55,864 nucleotides of DNA from Caulobacter sp. (GTDB taxonomy: Bacteria; Pseudomonadota; Alphaproteobacteria; Caulobacterales; Caulobacteraceae), in the NCBI GenBank assembly GCA_017744495.1, contig JAGIBE010000246.1, positions 1-55,864 of the forward strand, given 5' to 3'. Positions 31,642 through 40,192 of this stretch are shown here, piece by piece. A program made the translations under genes and the position numbers. Position 1 is the first letter of the stretch; every line of letters begins with the position of its first letter. The notes beneath the pieces were generated by a model. The model did not search any database. It was not told the DNA's origin and saw nothing but the letters and a program-made list of their open reading frames with translations.

Positions 31642-32254
31642 TTCCAAGACCCCGCCGATCGTTGCCATCCTGCGGGGCGTGAAGCCCGACGAGATCCTCG
31701 ACATCGCCGCGGCTCTGGTCGAGGCCGGGATCGAAGCCATCGAAGTGCCGATGAACTCGCCCGAGCCGCTGGTCAGCATCGGCAAGCTGTGCGCCACCTT
31801 CGGAAACCATGCCCTGTGCGGGGCGGGCACGGTGCTGTCGCCGGAGGTCGTGGACCAGGTGGCCGGCGTCGGCGGCAAGCTGATCGTCACGCCCAACACC
31901 GACGTCGACGTCATCAGCCACGCCGTCAAGCTGGGCCTCACCGTCATGCCCGGCTTCGCCACGCCCAGCGAGGCCTTCGCGGCCGTCAAGGCCGGCGCCC
32001 GTTCGCTGAAGCTGTTCCCGGCCGGCACGTTCGGCCCAGGCCACATCAAGGCCGTGCGCGACGTGCTGCCCAAGGACGTCAGCGTCTACGCCGTCGGCGG
32101 CGTGGGCGCGGCCAACCTCAAGCCCTGGCTGGACGTCGGCGTGGCCGGCATCGGCGTAGGCGGCGAGCTCTATCGTCCGGGCTACACGGCGCAAGAGGTC
32201 GCCCAACGGGCCAAGGCTCTCGTCGCGGCCTGGAACGAACAGACCGCCCAATAG
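31634..32254 (+). CDS. dgoA: 2-dehydro-3-deoxy-6-phosphogalactonate aldolase
   Basis: The class I aldolase of about 206 residues has P-I-V-A-I-L-R-G-V (catalytic-site Arg), E-A-I-E-V-P-M-N-S-P, G-A-G-T-V-L and the Schiff-base lysine in S-L-K-L-F-P-A. It splits KDPGal to pyruvate and D-glyceraldehyde-3-phosphate. The start is probably TTG 31634, with GGAG nine bases upstream and inside the dgoK end; GTG 31619 is in frame but has no ribosome site. This is translational coupling with dgoK. Confidence 0.92.
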   Translation: MPSSKTPPIVAILRGVKPDEILDIAAALVEAGIEAIEVPMNSPEPLVSIGKLCATFGNHALCGAGTVLSPEVVDQVAGVGGKLIVTPNTDVDVISHAVKLGLTVMPGFATPSEAFAAVKAGARSLKLFPAGTFGPGHIKAVRDVLPKDVSVYAVGGVGAANLKPWLDVGVAGIGVGGELYRPGYTAQEVAQRAKALVAAWNEQTAQ

Positions 32255-32310
32255 CGTCGGAACAGTAAGCGTCAGAACAAGAACACGTCGGCCCTAAAGG
32301 GGGGACCCCA

Positions 32311-33876
32311 GTGAGAACCATCGATTTCGTCATCCTGGCGATCTACGCCGTCGCCATCTTCGGCCTGGCCCAGTGGGTCTCCCGCGACAAGGGCGGCCAC
32401 CAGAAGGACTCCACCGACTACTTCCTGGCCGGCAAGGCCCTGCCCTGGTGGGCGATCGGCGCCTCGCTGATCGCCGCCAACATCTCGGCCGAACAGATCA
32501 TCGGCATGAGCGGCTCGGGCTACGCCCTGGGCCTGGCCATCGCCTCCTATGAATGGATGGCGGCCCTGACCCTGCTGATCGTCGGCAAGTTCTTCCTGCC
32601 GATCTTCCTGAAGAACAATATCTCGACCATGCCGCAGTTCCTGGAGCAGCGGTACGGTCCCAGCGTGCGCAACCTGATGGCCTGGTTCTGGCTGGGCCTC
32701 TACGTGTTCGTGAACCTGACCTCGATCCTGTGGCTGGGCTCGATCGCCGTGCACACGGTGACCGGCGTCGACCAGATGACCGCCCTGATCCTCATCGGCG
32801 TCTTCGCCCTGGCCTATCAGATGTGGGGCGGCTTGAAGGCCGTGGCCCTGACCGACATCGTCCAGGTGGCCCTGCTGATCACCGGCGGCCTGATCATCGT
32901 CTTCCTGTCGCTGACCAAGATCGGCCACGGCGACCTGGCGGCCGGCTTCAATCATCTGACCACCCAGTTCCCCGAGAAGTTCGACATGATCCTCTCGAAG
33001 GACAACCCGCACTACAAGGACCTGCCGGGCCTCAGCGTCCTGTTCGGCGGCCTGTGGGTCATGAACGTCAGCTACTGGGGCTTCAACCAGTACATCATCC
33101 AGCGCGCCCTCGGCGCCAAGGACATCGCCGAGGCCCAGAAGGGCATCGCGCTGGCCGCCTATCTGAAGCTGCTGATGCCGGTGATCGTGGTGCTGCCGGG
33201 CATCGCCGCCCTGGTGCTGGTCCCGGGCCTGGCCAAGCCCGATCAGGCCTATCCGGAGATGATGAAGCTCCTGCCGCCCGGCGTGCTGGGCTTGGTGTTC
33301 GCCGCCCTGGTCGCCGCGATCGTCGCGTCGCTGGCCGCCAAGATCAACTCGATCGCCACCATCTTCACCCTGGACGTCTACGCCAAGGTCCGGAAGGACT
33401 CGACCGAACGCCACCTGGTCGCCGTGGGCCGCATCACCGCCGTCGTCGCGGTGATCATCGGCATCCTCACCGCCAAGCCGCTGCTGGGCGGCGCCGAGCA
33501 GGCCTTCCAGTTCATCCAGGAGTTCACGGGCTTCTTCACACCGGGCATCGTGGTGATCTTCATCCTGGGCCTGTTCTGGAAGCGCGCCTCCACCGCCGGC
33601 GCCCTGACCGCCGCCGTCGGCTCGGCCGTGCTGTCGGCCGCCTTCTGGTGGCTGCAAGAGAAGGGAATCTACACCATGCCCTTCATGAACCGGGTCGGCG
33701 TGGTGTTCCTGGTGTCCCTGGCCGGGGCGGTCCTGGTCTCGCTGGTCGCGCCCCAGAAGAAGGACGTCAACGTCGTGTCGCTGGAGGGGGTCAGCTACAA
33801 GACCACCAGCGGATTCAACATCGCCGGCCTCGGCGTGATCTTGATCCTGATCGCGCTCTACGCCACGTGGTGGTGA
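32311..33876 (+). CDS. SGLT-type sodium/sugar symporter
   Basis: The 521-residue protein has about 13-14 hydrophobic segments and the SSS-family pattern: D-Y-F-L-A-G-K-A-L-P-W-W, G-A-S-L-I-A-A-N-I-S-A-E-Q, M-S-G-S-G-Y and S-Y-W-G-F-N-Q-Y-I-I-Q-R. This N-I-S-A-E-Q pattern is that of the vSGLT galactose/glucose transporters. In context it would import galactose or another released sugar across the inner membrane. GTG 32311 has AGGGGGG upstream. A hairpin terminator follows at 33911. Confidence 0.9.
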   Translation: MRTIDFVILAIYAVAIFGLAQWVSRDKGGHQKDSTDYFLAGKALPWWAIGASLIAANISAEQIIGMSGSGYALGLAIASYEWMAALTLLIVGKFFLPIFLKNNISTMPQFLEQRYGPSVRNLMAWFWLGLYVFVNLTSILWLGSIAVHTVTGVDQMTALILIGVFALAYQMWGGLKAVALTDIVQVALLITGGLIIVFLSLTKIGHGDLAAGFNHLTTQFPEKFDMILSKDNPHYKDLPGLSVLFGGLWVMNVSYWGFNQYIIQRALGAKDIAEAQKGIALAAYLKLLMPVIVVLPGIAALVLVPGLAKPDQAYPEMMKLLPPGVLGLVFAALVAAIVASLAAKINSIATIFTLDVYAKVRKDSTERHLVAVGRITAVVAVIIGILTAKPLLGGAEQAFQFIQEFTGFFTPGIVVIFILGLFWKRASTAGALTAAVGSAVLSAAFWWLQEKGIYTMPFMNRVGVVFLVSLAGAVLVSLVAPQKKDVNVVSLEGVSYKTTSGFNIAGLGVILILIALYATWW

Positions 33877-33910
33877 GGTCGCGGTCGGTGACCGTGCGCG
33901 CCTGAACGGC

Positions 33911-33943
33911 GAAGCCCCGCCACGCGAGTCGTGGTGGGGCTTC
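33911..33943 (+). terminator. hairpin terminator after the transporter
   Basis: GAAGCCCCGCCACG pairs with CGTGGTGGGGCTTC around a 5-base loop (one G-T pair), followed by GACTTTG. It begins 34 bases after the transporter stop and closes the dehydratase-dgoK-dgoA-transporter operon. Confidence 0.75.
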
Positions 33944-34047
33944 GACTTTGACATGATTGTTCCGGGCGTGGACGAAGCACGCTACACAAGGTCTGACCTG
34001 TTTCGACGACGACCGTTTTCGAGAAGTGTTTTGGGGGCGAAAACTTG

Positions 34048-34779
34048 GTGATCCGTACGCAGCCCGGCCTCAGCTTGACCTATGGACTTGTCGAGTCCCT
34101 GGGCCAGGCCATCGTTACAGGCGAATATGCTCAAATCGGCTTCCCCACCGAAGGCGAGCTGTCCAAGAAGTTCGGCGCCAGCCGCACCGTCACGCGCGAG
34201 GCGGTCAAGATGCTGACCGCCAAGGGCCTGCTCAGCGCTCGCCCCCGCCACGGCACCGTGGTCGAGCCCGAGACCGAGTGGAACCTGCTAGACCCCGACG
34301 TCCTGCGCTGGATGCTGGAGCGCAAGTTCTCGCTGCGTCTGCTGGCCGAGTTCACCGAGATGCGGCTGGGCATCGAGCCCGCTGCCGCCGCGCTGGCCGC
34401 CCGCAACGCCGACGAGACTGGGCTGGAGGGCATCCGCAAGGCGCTGAACCGGATGAAGGCCGCCGCCGGTGGCGAGGACGATCCGCTCTCGGCCGACATC
34501 GCCTTCCACGTGGCCATCCTCAACGCCACCAAGAACCCGTTCTATCGCGACCTGCACGAGCTGGTGAACACCGCCCTGCGGATCTCGATCCGCTTCACCA
34601 ACCGCATCAAGGGCCGCACCGCCTCGATCCCGTCGCACGAGGATGTGGCCGACGCGATCATCGCCCGCGACGCCGAGGCCGCGCAGAAGGCCATGCAGAT
34701 CATCATCGTCGACGTGCTGGAGCTGATCCGCGCCGCCTCGCCCGACACCGAGTCGGTGGAGGCCCGTCGCGACGCCTGA
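34048..34779 (+). CDS. GntR/FadR-family transcription regulator
   Basis: The protein is about 243 residues: N-terminal winged helix (F-P-T-E-G-E-L-S-K-K-F-G-A-S-R-T-V-T-R-E-A-V-K-M-L) and an FCD-type C-terminal ligand domain with D-I-A-F-H-V-A-I, N-P-F-Y and S-H-E-D-V-A-D-A-I. FadR-type regulators of this kind often sense sugar acids or keto acids. Neighbouring genes make it a likely repressor of the galactonate operon. The start is GTG 34048 or the adjoining TTG 34045, after a GGGGG ribosome site. Confidence 0.88.
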   Translation: MIRTQPGLSLTYGLVESLGQAIVTGEYAQIGFPTEGELSKKFGASRTVTREAVKMLTAKGLLSARPRHGTVVEPETEWNLLDPDVLRWMLERKFSLRLLAEFTEMRLGIEPAAAALAARNADETGLEGIRKALNRMKAAAGGEDDPLSADIAFHVAILNATKNPFYRDLHELVNTALRISIRFTNRIKGRTASIPSHEDVADAIIARDAEAAQKAMQIIIVDVLELIRAASPDTESVEARRDA

Positions 34780-34814
34780 TGGGCCGTTGCGCGCCGGCGT
34801 TTTCCGCGCGATGC

Positions 34815-34828
34815 TGACAGCGTTGTCA
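34815..34828. promoter_or_regulatory. candidate LacI-type operator, motif A
   Basis: TGACAGCGTTGTCA is a near-perfect CG-centred palindrome. Its reverse complement TGACAACGCTGTCA matches the site at 5903-5916 in 13 of 14 bases. It lies 45 bases before the GH5 start. Confidence 0.6.
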
Positions 34829-34873
34829 CGCTTAAGCTTCAAGGTCCCTTGAGAGGCCGCCCGAGGAAACGTC

Positions 34874-35875
34874 ATGCTCAAAGCCCTTCAGGCCCTGACG
34901 GCCTGCGTCCTGCTGTCGGCCATGGTCGCGACGCCCGCCGTCGCGCGCGAGATTTCGCCTCAGGACCAGGTCAAGGCGATGACCCGCGGGATCAACGTCC
35001 TGGGCTACGACCCGATCTGGAAGGATCCGGCCCAGGCCCGCTTCCAGATGCGCCACTTCCAGGTCATCAAGGACGGCGGTTTCGATGCGGTGCGGATCAA
35101 CCTCCACGCCTTCTCGCACATGGACGCCGACAACCGGCTTGACCCGGCCTGGCTGGCCACCCTCGACAGGGTGGTGAAGTCCGCCCTGGACCAGAAACTG
35201 ACCGTCATCCTGGACGAACACAATTTCGGCGACTGCGGCGACGACCCGGCCGCCTGCAAGCCCAAGCTGATCGCCTTCTGGAAGCAGGTCGGCGAACGCT
35301 ACAAGGACGCGCCCGACGGCGTGGTGTTCGAGCTGCTGAACGAGCCGAACAAGGGCCTGACCGACGACCTGTGGAACAGCTGGATCGCCGAACTGCTGCC
35401 GGTGGTCCGCGCCACCAACCCGACCCGCAACGTGATCGTCGGCCCGGCCTTCTGGAACAACATCGACCACCTCAAGCAGCTGAAGCTTCCGGTCGAGGAC
35501 CGCCACCTGATCGCAACGGTCCACTACTACCTCCCCATGGAATTCACCCACCAGGGCGCGCCGTGGAATCCCGCCACGCCGAAGACAGGCGTCACCTGGG
35601 GCACGGACGCCGAACGCCAACGGATGGAGACCGACTTCGACGGCGTCCAGGCCTGGGCCAAGGCCAACGACCGGCCGATGCTGCTGGGCGAGTTCGGGGC
35701 CTACGACAAGGGCGACATGGCCTCGCGCGCCGCCTACACGGCCGCCGCCGCCCGCGAGGCCGAGGCGCGCGGCTGGGCCTGGTCCTACTGGCAGTTCGAC
35801 AGCGACTTCATCGCCTACGACATCAAGGCCGACGCCTGGGTGGCGCCGATCCACGACGCGCTGGTTCCGAAATAA
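34874..35875 (+). CDS. GH5 endo-glucanase / xyloglucanase
   Basis: The 333-residue protein has a signal peptide (M-L-K-A-L...T-P-A-V-A). GH5 hallmarks: G-I-N-V-L-G-Y, V-R-I-N-L-H, acid/base in L-L-N-E-P (Glu 157), A-T-V-H-Y-Y and nucleophile in L-L-G-E-F-G (Glu 273). The family acts on beta-1,4-glucans and mannans; in this locus xyloglucan is the likely target. GAGGAAA precedes ATG 34874. An operator-like site just upstream links it to the GH3 promoter. Confidence 0.9.
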   Translation: MLKALQALTACVLLSAMVATPAVAREISPQDQVKAMTRGINVLGYDPIWKDPAQARFQMRHFQVIKDGGFDAVRINLHAFSHMDADNRLDPAWLATLDRVVKSALDQKLTVILDEHNFGDCGDDPAACKPKLIAFWKQVGERYKDAPDGVVFELLNEPNKGLTDDLWNSWIAELLPVVRATNPTRNVIVGPAFWNNIDHLKQLKLPVEDRHLIATVHYYLPMEFTHQGAPWNPATPKTGVTWGTDAERQRMETDFDGVQAWAKANDRPMLLGEFGAYDKGDMASRAAYTAAAAREAEARGWAWSYWQFDSDFIAYDIKADAWVAPIHDALVPK

Positions 35876-35992
35876 CCAAGAACATTGTCATCCGAGAAAG
35901 CGACCGGCGCGACAACGGTCGCGGCGGATGACAAGCACGCCGTTTCGCGCCATCCATCCCGCTCCCGCATCCTCTCCCCCAGGACTCGTCCC

Positions 35993-37051
35993 GTGCAGAA
36001 GCCCTACGTCGCCGCCGACACCCGTTACGACGCCATGCCCTATCGCCGCACCGGCCGCAGCGGGTTGGACCTGCCGGCGATCTCGCTGGGGCTGTGGCAG
36101 AACTTCGGGGGCGCCGATGTGTTCGAGACCGGCCGCGCCATCCTGCGCCGCGCCTTCGACCTGGGCGTCACCCACTTCGACCTGGCCAACAACTACGGCC
36201 CGCCCTACGGCTCGGCCGAGGAGAACTTCGGCAAGGTGATGGCGACCGACTTCGCCGCCCACCGCGACGAACTGGTGATCTCGACCAAGGCCGGGTGGGA
36301 CATGTGGCCGGGCCCGTACGGCGGGATCGGCGGCTCGCGCAAGTACCTGATCGCCAGCTGCGACCAGAGCCTCAAGCGCATGGGCCTGGACTATGTCGAC
36401 ATCTTCTACTCGCACCGGGTCGATCCCACGACGCCGCTGGAGGAGACCATGGGCGCCCTGGCCCACCTGCACCGGCAGGGCAAGGCGCTGTACGTGGGGA
36501 TCTCGTCCTACTCGCCCGAGCTGACCCGCCAAGCCCACGCGATCCTGAAGAGCGAGGGCGTGCCGCTGCTGATCCACCAGCCGTCCTATTCGATGCTGAA
36601 CCGCTGGATCGAGGACAGCCTGCTGGACACTCTCGAGGATCTGGGCGTGGGCTGCATCGCCTTCTCGCCCCTGGCCCAGGGCATGCTGACCAACAAGTAT
36701 CTGGGCGGGGTGCCGACCGACTCGCGCGCCGCCCGCGACGGTTCGCTCGGCGGCCACATGCTGAGCGCCGACAATATCGCCCGCATCCAGGCCCTGAACG
36801 AGATCGCCAAGGCTCGCGGCCAGAGCCTGGCCCAGATGGCCCTGGCCTGGGTGCTGCGCGATCCGCGCGTCACCTCCGCCCTGATCGGCGCCCGCACGGT
36901 GGCCCAGCTGGAGGACTCGCTGGCGGCGCTGAACACCTTGGGCTTCACGCCCGAGGAGCTGACGGAAATCGACCGCCACGCCACCGAAGGCGCCATCGAT
37001 CTGTGGAAGATTTCGTCTAACCTCGAGGCGGCGGATCTGCCCAGAGGGTGA
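35993..37051 (+). CDS. YghZ-like aldo-keto reductase
   Basis: The 352-residue NADP-dependent reductase is of the AKR14/YghZ type. Visible features are F-D-L-A-N-N-Y-G-P-P-Y-G-S-A-E (Asp and catalytic Tyr), I-S-T-K-A-G (Lys), F-Y-S-H-R-V-D (His) and the C-terminal A-L-I-G-A-R cofactor segment. YghZ reduces L-glyceraldehyde-3-phosphate. Here it could act in sugar oxidation/reduction, but its substrate is not shown. GTG 35993 with AGGA upstream is chosen; a start at 35885 would add a non-family extension. Confidence 0.88.
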   Translation: MQKPYVAADTRYDAMPYRRTGRSGLDLPAISLGLWQNFGGADVFETGRAILRRAFDLGVTHFDLANNYGPPYGSAEENFGKVMATDFAAHRDELVISTKAGWDMWPGPYGGIGGSRKYLIASCDQSLKRMGLDYVDIFYSHRVDPTTPLEETMGALAHLHRQGKALYVGISSYSPELTRQAHAILKSEGVPLLIHQPSYSMLNRWIEDSLLDTLEDLGVGCIAFSPLAQGMLTNKYLGGVPTDSRAARDGSLGGHMLSADNIARIQALNEIAKARGQSLAQMALAWVLRDPRVTSALIGARTVAQLEDSLAALNTLGFTPEELTEIDRHATEGAIDLWKISSNLEAADLPRG

Positions 37052-37092
37052 GCGCGCCTTGCGGTAGAGTCGTTTCGGAATACAATCGATCC

Positions 37093-37902
37093 ATGAACTC
37101 GGGGGCCGACGGTTTGGACCGGACAGCAAGCGGCATGGAGCGACTGACGCCGCGCGAGCGTGATTGCCTGCGCCTCGTGGACGAGCATCTCAGCTCCAAG
37201 GAGATCGCCCGGCGTCTCGGCCTGTCCAAGCACACCGTCGACTGGCACCTGGACAAGGCGCGCCGCCGGCTGGGCGCCGCCGACCGCTACGAGGCCGCCC
37301 GCCTGGTCTCGCCCCGAAACCAGGCCGCCGTATCAGGGGGCTCCCCCCCTCCGATCGGATCAGGGTCCGACGCGGCGAGGCTATCCCCGCCGCCCGCCCC
37401 TGCTCATCCTTCCTCCAGGTCTTTCGACCCCGTCGAGACCCCTCGGATCGAGGAAGGAACAGCACGTGCCGCCACTCACGGACTCCCAGAAGAACGCGAT
37501 CGATCAGGCCCTCAGCCTGCGCCGCGACGCCCTGAACTTCCAAAAGGCCTGGCCGACCCTGAACTCGCAGGACGACCTGGCGCCGGCCTTCACTTGGACC
37601 CAGCTGGAACGCCAGCTCGCCAGCCTGGCGGCAACCGCCCAGAGCGCGCTGATGGCCTCGGACCTGGTCAGCGCGACCCGCAAGCAGGCCAATTTCAAGC
37701 CGCCGGAAATGGTGCTGAGGGAGATCCTCTGCGTGGCCGGCGCCCTGATGGACGAGAGCTTCGGCCGTTCGGAAATTGGGGAGGCCCCAATGACCTGACC
37801 ATCGGCCAACGGCTGGCCCTGATCGCCGCCATGATGCTCGCGACCACCTTCGCGTTCGGATCCCTGCTGGCCGGCCTGCACGCCCTGCGGGGCCTGTTCT
37901 AG
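37093..37902 (+). CDS. LuxR-type HTH protein with C-terminal membrane helix
   Basis: One uninterrupted frame (269 codons from ATG 37093) starts with a LuxR-type HTH (L-T-P-R-E-R-D-C-L-R-L-V, S-S-K-E-I-A-R-R-L-G-L-S-K-H-T-V-D-W-H-L) and ends with a hydrophobic helix (L-A-L-I-A-A-M-M-L-A-T-T-F-A-F-G-S-L-L-A-G-L). HTH proteins with this kind of C-terminal tail are known in sphingomonads (recall). The ~165-residue linker is Pro/Gly/Arg-rich and low complexity because it is overlapped by the gene at 37466-37798 in another frame. It may be one gene with a nested gene or two genes; ATG 37135 is an alternative start. Confidence 0.6.
   Translation: MNSGADGLDRTASGMERLTPRERDCLRLVDEHLSSKEIARRLGLSKHTVDWHLDKARRRLGAADRYEAARLVSPRNQAAVSGGSPPPIGSGSDAARLSPPPAPAHPSSRSFDPVETPRIEEGTARAATHGLPEERDRSGPQPAPRRPELPKGLADPELAGRPGAGLHLDPAGTPARQPGGNRPERADGLGPGQRDPQAGQFQAAGNGAEGDPLRGRRPDGRELRPFGNWGGPNDLTIGQRLALIAAMMLATTFAFGSLLAGLHALRGLF
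37466..37798 (+). CDS. hypothetical protein nested in the HTH gene
   Basis: The 110-residue ORF starts at GTG 37466 with AGGAAGG eight bases upstream. Codon use is strongly G/C at third positions and the product is a normal helical sequence (S-Q-K-N-A-I-D-Q-A-L-S-L-R-R-D-A-L-N-F, F-T-W-T-Q-L-E-R-Q-L, M-V-L-R-E-I-L-C-V-A-G-A-L-M-D-E). It lies wholly within the frame annotated 37093-37902. No function is recognised. It may work with the neighbouring small protein at 37995. Confidence 0.6.
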   Translation: MPPLTDSQKNAIDQALSLRRDALNFQKAWPTLNSQDDLAPAFTWTQLERQLASLAATAQSALMASDLVSATRKQANFKPPEMVLREILCVAGALMDESFGRSEIGEAPMT

Positions 37903-37994
37903 ACCGCCTCTCCCGAGCGCTCTCCCACCTTCACCTCGGACAACGCGCCGTGTCCTCTCCACACAAAAAGGGGGGTGGCGCGAGGAGAACCGTC

Positions 37995-38351
37995 ATGCTC
38001 AAGGAACGCCGTCAGGCCGCCGAAGCCGTGGCCGAAGCCCTGTTCGCCGCCGAAAAGGCGATCGACGCGGCCATCGCCAGCACCGCCGCCCTGACCACCC
38101 TGATGCCGGCCTCGCGGGAGGCGGCCAACCTGTCGGTCATGGTGGGCCAGGACGCCCTGATCAGCGCGATCGAAACCATGCGCGCCCTTGGCGTGGCCCG
38201 TCAGAACATCCTCGAAACCCACCAGGGCCTCAGCAAGGCCCAGCACGACATCGGCCTGTCGGCCGTTTCCTTCGGCGGCGGCGGCGTCAAGCCGGCGCCG
38301 AGCCTGATCGGCAGCCTCCGGGCGGTGCCGAGCGCGCGCGAAGTCGCCTGA
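37995..38351 (+). CDS. small helical hypothetical protein
   Basis: The 118-residue protein starts at ATG 37995 with GAGGAG seven bases upstream; an earlier ATG (37950) precedes that site. It is Ala-rich and largely helical (A-E-A-V-A-E-A-L-F-A-A-E-K-A-I-D-A-A-I-A-S-T-A-A-L-T), with no signal peptide or metal motif. It resembles small proteins next to HTH-membrane-helix genes in sphingomonads as I recall, but no function is known. Confidence 0.7.
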   Translation: MLKERRQAAEAVAEALFAAEKAIDAAIASTAALTTLMPASREAANLSVMVGQDALISAIETMRALGVARQNILETHQGLSKAQHDIGLSAVSFGGGGVKPAPSLIGSLRAVPSAREVA

Positions 38352-38375
38352 ACCTCCCCCCTCAGGCCTCGCGCC

Positions 38376-38415
38376 GCGGGCCCGATCATGCACCCCCACA
38401 TGTGATCGGGCCCGC
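38376..38415 (+). terminator. hairpin after the small protein gene
   Basis: GCGGGCCCGATCA and TGATCGGGCCCGC form a perfect 13-bp stem with a 14-base loop, 25 bases after the stop at 38351. There is no T-run, so a hairpin-assisted 3' end rather than a classic terminator is more likely. Confidence 0.5.
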
Positions 38416-38522
38416 GAAACGGCGGATCGGCTTCGGCGTCGGATCGAGCTAGTCTGGGCGCTCGACCCCGCCGGAACCTCGCCGCGGAAACCGCTAAAAA
38501 GCACGCCTCAAGAACCGCCCAG

Positions 38523-38960
38523 ATGTACTTCCAGACCCCCGATCAGCTGTTCAGCCTCGCCGTGCTGCTGGCCTGTTGCGGCTTGGCCGTCTGGCGCGGC
38601 CGATGGGTCGAGCGGGTCGCCGCCGCGGCGATGACCGCCGCCTGGTTCGCCAGCCCCCTGGTCCAGGATCACGCCCAGACCCTCGGCGTCCAGAGCGGCG
38701 TGCTGGCGGTTGATGTCGTGCTGCTGCTGGTCCTGCTGTACCTGGCCCTCACCGCCGACCGCTGGTGGACCATGGCCGCCGCCGCGTTTCAGGGCGTCGC
38801 CGCCCTGGTTCATCTGGCCGCCGCGGTCGACAAGCAGATCATCCCCCGCGCCTACTATGTGGCCGGCAGCCTGCTCAGCTATCTGGTCATGGGCGCCTTG
38901 CTGGTGGGCGCCTGGAACGCCGGACGCCGAGAAAGACCCGGCCCGGACGGCTTGGCCTGA
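38523..38960 (+). CDS. small integral membrane protein
   Basis: The 145-residue protein has about four or five hydrophobic segments (around 9-22, 30-45, 60-76, 83-98, 113-128). It lacks a recognisable catalytic or transport motif; D-K-Q-I-I-P-R-A-Y-Y-V-A-G lies between the last two segments. It starts at ATG 38523 and is followed by the efflux adaptor gene about 90 bases on. Function unknown. Confidence 0.7.
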   Translation: MYFQTPDQLFSLAVLLACCGLAVWRGRWVERVAAAAMTAAWFASPLVQDHAQTLGVQSGVLAVDVVLLLVLLYLALTADRWWTMAAAAFQGVAALVHLAAAVDKQIIPRAYYVAGSLLSYLVMGALLVGAWNAGRRERPGPDGLA

Positions 38961-39047
38961 CCTCACAGCGCCGCCTTACCATCATTTAATCCGGTGAACG
39001 CCGTTTCTCGGTTAGAAGGCGTCTGCTGTTCATTCATCGGAGCTGAG

Positions 39048-40184
39048 GTGGTCGTGCGTCAACGGATCAACAAACGCGGCCTGGGTACGACTGCGTTGCC
39101 CCTGGTGCTCATCATAGGGGCCCTGGGTCTGTCCGCCTGCGACCACGGCGACAAGGCCGGGGCCAAGACCAAGACGCCGGCGACCAAGCCCTCGCAGAAC
39201 GCCAGCCAGACGGTCGGCGTCGCCGCCGTGACCATCCAGTCGCTGCCCCGGATCATCAACGCCTCCGGCACCGTCACCGCGTGGGAAGAGGTGCCCGTCG
39301 GCGCCGAGACCGGCGGCCTGACGGCCGTGGCGGTCAATGTCGAGGAAGGCCAGATGGTCCGCCAGGGCCAGGTGCTGGTCCAGCTGAACGACAGCGTCCT
39401 GCGCGCCCAGCTGCGCCAGCAGCAGGCGGCCGTCGTCAGCGCCAAGGCCACCCTGGCCCAGGCCGACGCCGCCCTGCGCCGCGCCCGCGACCTGCAGCAG
39501 AAGGGCTATCTGTCCCAGGCCTCGCTGGAGACCACCACGGCGCAGCAGGCGACCGCCGCCGCCCAGGTCGCCTCGGCCCAGGCCGCCGAGGGCGAGACCA
39601 CCGCCCGTCTGGCTCAGGCCTCGATCCGCGCGCCCGTCTCCGGTCTGATCAGCAAGCGCTCGGTCACCAAGGGCCAGATCGTCTCGATGGGCAGCGAGCT
39701 GTTCCGCATCGTCCGCGACGGCCGGCTGGAGCTGAACGCCGAGATTCCCGAGACCGACCTGGCCCTGGTCCGCGCCGGCATGCCGGCCCAGATCACCTCT
39801 GAACAGGTCGGGACGGTCAGCGGCTCGGTGCGCCTGGTCAATTCCGAAGTCGATCCGGTCAGCCGCCTGGGCGTGGCCCGCGTGGCCTTGTCGGCGATGG
39901 GCGGTTTCCGCCCCGGCATGTTCGCCCGCGCCCAGATCAACGCCAGCGCCCAGCCCGCCGCGACCGTGCCGACCGAGGCCCTGCTGTATCGCGAGAACAA
40001 CGCGGGCGTGTTCGTGGTCGACGCCCAGAACCGCGCCCACTTCCGCCCCGTCCAGATCGTGGCCCGCACCGCCAACAGCACGGCCGCCACCGGCCTGGCC
40101 GAGGGCGAGCGCGTCGTGGTCAAGGGCGCCGGCTTCCTGGGCGAAGGCGACGCCGTTCGCGTCGCCGGTTCGGCCAAGCGCTAG
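39048..40184 (+). CDS. RND efflux periplasmic adaptor, lipoprotein
   Basis: The protein is about 378 residues with a lipobox L-S-A-C after a hydrophobic leader. It has the adaptor layout: biotinyl-lipoyl halves (V-N-V-E-E-G-Q-M-V-R-Q-G-Q-V-L-V-Q-L-N-D and I-R-A-P-V-S-G-L-I), a helical hairpin between them, and beta-barrel and membrane-proximal regions. It bridges the RND pump encoded 8 bases downstream to an outer-membrane channel that is not encoded here. GTG 39048 and GTG 39054 are both possible starts. Confidence 0.9.
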   Translation: MVVRQRINKRGLGTTALPLVLIIGALGLSACDHGDKAGAKTKTPATKPSQNASQTVGVAAVTIQSLPRIINASGTVTAWEEVPVGAETGGLTAVAVNVEEGQMVRQGQVLVQLNDSVLRAQLRQQQAAVVSAKATLAQADAALRRARDLQQKGYLSQASLETTTAQQATAAAQVASAQAAEGETTARLAQASIRAPVSGLISKRSVTKGQIVSMGSELFRIVRDGRLELNAEIPETDLALVRAGMPAQITSEQVGTVSGSVRLVNSEVDPVSRLGVARVALSAMGGFRPGMFARAQINASAQPAATVPTEALLYRENNAGVFVVDAQNRAHFRPVQIVARTANSTAATGLAEGERVVVKGAGFLGEGDAVRVAGSAKR

Positions 40185-40192
40185 GGACGGCC

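Noticed and set aside
37160..37465. 5' extension of the nested small gene
   Set aside because: It covers the HTH coding region in another frame and reads as Ser/Pro/Arg-rich shadow; GTG 37466 has the proper ribosome site.
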